This document shows, in pieces, positions 62,270 to 64,000 of a stretch of DNA of 64,000 bases. The notes under the pieces were generated by a model. That model did no database searches, was not told the origin of the DNA, and worked only from the letters and a program-made list of their open reading frames with translations. The translations under genes and the position numbers were made by a program. Origin of the DNA: a bacterium (GTDB lineage Bacteria > Planctomycetota > Planctomycetia > Planctomycetales > Planctomycetaceae); assembly GCA_016125225.1 (NCBI GenBank), contig WGME01000009.1, positions 186,001-250,000 on the forward strand, read 5' to 3'. Position 1 is the stretch's first letter. Each line of letters starts with the position of its first letter.

Positions 62270-64000
62270 GGTTTTTCCTTGTCAGCCGGAGGAACTGGGG
62301 ATGCGTCATCATCCGGGGCTTGATCATTGGCTGCCGGCGCGACGGGTTGCGACTGGCGATACAGCTCCACTAACCGTTCCGTCAATTGAATCAACGCGGC
62401 TTGTTCGTCGGTGAGATCGGCCAGCAAGGGGAGCAGTTCTGCGGGGAACGTCCCATCGGCCTGGCGTTGTGTCTCAAAGAATTCCGTCCGTGCGAGGCAA
62501 TCGGCCTGTAGCTCCCGCAACAGGGTGAGTTGCAGTTTGATCGACAGGCTTTCGCCTGGCGGCCCGGCATTCTGCGAATCGTTCTCTTCTTCGGAATTCT
62601 CTGATGGCGGTTGTTCCGCTTCGCTGTCGTCCGCTGCTGCCTGCGACTCTTCCCAGGCCTTCAGAATACGGCTGAGCCGCTGGGCGGCATCGCGTTCCAG
62701 CATGAGAGTGATGGCATCGACCGTGCGGTTTTCGAGCCGCTGAGCCGCCTGATCAAGATTGCGGGCCACACTTTCCAAAGCCGCCTTGGCGACCACCGCC
62801 TGCTCGACTTTGTTCTCGGCTTCCAAAGTCAGTTGTTGAAGTTCGCGCTCCACTGCCGACAGATCTTGCAGCGACCGCAATTGACCACGTGAGAGCTTGC
62901 CTTTGGCCTGCCGTTCGGTATCGAGTCGCGTGGTCTCTTCGATCACACGGTCCTGTCGGATTTTGATCGAGGTGAGTGCCCCGGCGATGCGTTCCAGTTC
63001 TTCCTGCGCGAGTTGTTCTTCGGCCTGTTCGCGCTGGGCGGTCAGTTCTTCCTGCAGCTGTTCGGCTTCTTCGGCGGCGGCAGCCAACTCGGCAGCCGCC
63101 GATTCATGATCGCCCGCTTCCAAGGCCTGCTGAGCCGCTTTCAGTCGTTGCGACATCGACTGGGCGGCATCGGCACCGCGACGGAGTTTCAACCGTTCGA
63201 GTTGACGTTCCAGCTGATCGATGCGCTTCCGCAACTCTTGGGCATCTTGCGACAAGGCTTCCTGCGAAGGGGCCTGCGGGCCTGACTGCCGGGCTGCTTC
63301 GTTCCGCTTCTGCAACTGATCGAGATCATCTTGCAGGGCTTCTGCCTGCTGCTCGGCAGCGCGGGTTTGTTTGACCAACTGTTCGGTGTCATCGGGACGA
63401 TCGGAAGTCCAGTCATCGAACAATCGCCGCAAGGTCTCTGTCGATTGCTGCTGTACCGGCCCAGCTTCACCGAGGCGGTTGCTGGCGAGTTGATCGGCGG
63501 CTTGCCGCAGCTGCTGGCCCAGATGGTCCTGTTCCACCTGGTTCGCAAGTTCCTGAGCCTGTTCCGATCGCTGAGGATCATCCGCCTCCAAGCGTTGCGA
63601 GAGTTTGGCGAAATCTCTTTGGGCTTCATCGACTTCTTGTGCGATGCGGCGTTGTTCATCGGCCAATGTTGCCAGGTCGGCCCGCTGCTGCGGTGTCAGT
63701 TCGGGCAAGGCTCGTGACAGGGTTTGAGCACCGAGTTCGGCCGACTTCTCATTGAGTTCCGATTGCCGATCTGCCAGCGAGCGCAACGTCTCGCCCAATT
63801 GCCGATCGGTTTGCCACTGCGAGAGTTGCAGCAGGCGTTCAGTCAGGGCCTGCTTCACGGCCTCCTGCAATCGTTCTGCTTGTGCGAGTTTCTGTCGACC
63901 GGCGGCCGCTGCCTCTTTTGATGCATCAGTGGGCGGAGTTTGCGGCGATTCGGAAACGGGTTGTGAAGCTTCAAGCTGCTTCTGAGCCTGAGCGAGTTCC
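62266..64000 (-). CDS. Large coiled-coil protein, cut by the right window edge
   Basis: At least 577 residues; the frame is open to the end of the window, so the start lies outside. Nearly the whole visible part is Gln/Glu/Ala-rich coiled coil (RQSELNEKSAELGAQTL, EQAQELANQVEQDHLG, LRKRIDQLERQLERLKLR, AAAAEEAEQLQEELTAQREQAEEQLAQEEL). A Pro/Asp-rich tail ends the protein. This matches the C-terminal half of large planctomycete membrane-anchored DUF4175-like proteins, which are usually over 1000 residues with N-terminal membrane helices; that match is inference. It heads the operon with the Ser/Gln-rich protein and moaC. Confidence 0.75.
   Translation of the reverse strand, partial: ELAQAQKQLEASQPVSESPQTPPTDASKEAAAAGRQKLAQAERLQEAVKQALTERLLQLSQWQTDRQLGETLRSLADRQSELNEKSAELGAQTLSRALPELTPQQRADLATLADEQRRIAQEVDEAQRDFAKLSQRLEADDPQRSEQAQELANQVEQDHLGQQLRQAADQLASNRLGEAGPVQQQSTETLRRLFDDWTSDRPDDTEQLVKQTRAAEQQAEALQDDLDQLQKRNEAARQSGPQAPSQEALSQDAQELRKRIDQLERQLERLKLRRGADAAQSMSQRLKAAQQALEAGDHESAAAELAAAAEEAEQLQEELTAQREQAEEQLAQEELERIAGALTSIKIRQDRVIEETTRLDTERQAKGKLSRGQLRSLQDLSAVERELQQLTLEAENKVEQAVVAKAALESVARNLDQAAQRLENRTVDAITLMLERDAAQRLSRILKAWEESQAAADDSEAEQPPSENSEEENDSQNAGPPGESLSIKLQLTLLRELQADCLARTEFFETQRQADGTFPAELLPLLADLTDEQAALIQLTERLVELYRQSQPVAPAANDQAPDDDASPVPPADKEKP

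Overview
The window is chromosomal DNA of a member of the Planctomycetes, most likely a free-living aerobic Planctomycetales. The evidence is the gene content: three DUF1501 proteins with Tat-type leaders, a PVC-type membrane dehydrogenase/haem protein, a giant five-haem protein, a formylglycine sulfatase, a BNR/sialidase-like protein, PQQ-type propellers and several planctomycete-only conserved proteins. GC content is moderately high by eye (not computed). I see no rRNA, tRNA, CRISPR array, prophage or complete insertion sequence.

Layout. 0.1-4.6 kb: a tiny lysine-tailed protein, a TolB-like propeller, a HisA-like protein coupled to an SPFH/GYF protein, and a PhcB-like methyltransferase. 5.2-8.8 kb: a partial complex I operon (nuoI, a DUF2203 gene, nuoA, nuoC, nuoD; no nuoB). 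8.9-19.2 kb: c-type cytochromes and haem dehydrogenases (five-haem protein, di-haem peroxidase, PVC dehydrogenase), with an orphan ABC ATPase and a creatininase-like enzyme. 19.2-25.0 kb: AI-2E-type permease, secreted metallo-beta-lactamase fold protein, HlyD-like adaptor, asnS and hemW. 25-33.4 kb: two DUF1501 proteins, a Y-family polymerase, a PQQ propeller, an M32 carboxypeptidase and a HAD phosphatase. 33.5-39.4 kb: GNAT, dnaA with a structured leader, a PAS-SpoIIE phosphatase and a class V aminotransferase. 39.5-43.4 kb: a membrane protein, a compact type II restriction-modification pair and a BNR protein. 43.7-51.9 kb: mostly planctomycete hypotheticals, ruvX fused by a 4-nt overlap to an IS5-type remnant, an XRE regulator, a small lipoprotein, two esterases and a haemolysin-III protein. 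52-55.8 kb: a PlcP-like phosphoesterase plus BtaA (lipid remodelling) and a two-gene small-protein module with a HicA-like first member. 55.8-64 kb: PrlC-type peptidase, sulfatase, DUF1501, and an operon of a coiled-coil protein (cut by the window edge), a Ser/Gln-rich secreted protein and moaC.

The genes serve respiration and periplasmic redox chemistry, degradation of sulfated or complex organic matter, envelope lipid remodelling, replication initiation and defence. The most notable non-coding signals are two families of long intergenic palindromes, one of which carries the stop codons of both convergent flanking genes, and three stacked dyads in the dnaA leader. The best candidates for something undescribed are the small-protein pair at 55.3-55.8 kb and the PlcP-BtaA pair beside it. 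All functions rest on motif recognition by eye; no database search was run.
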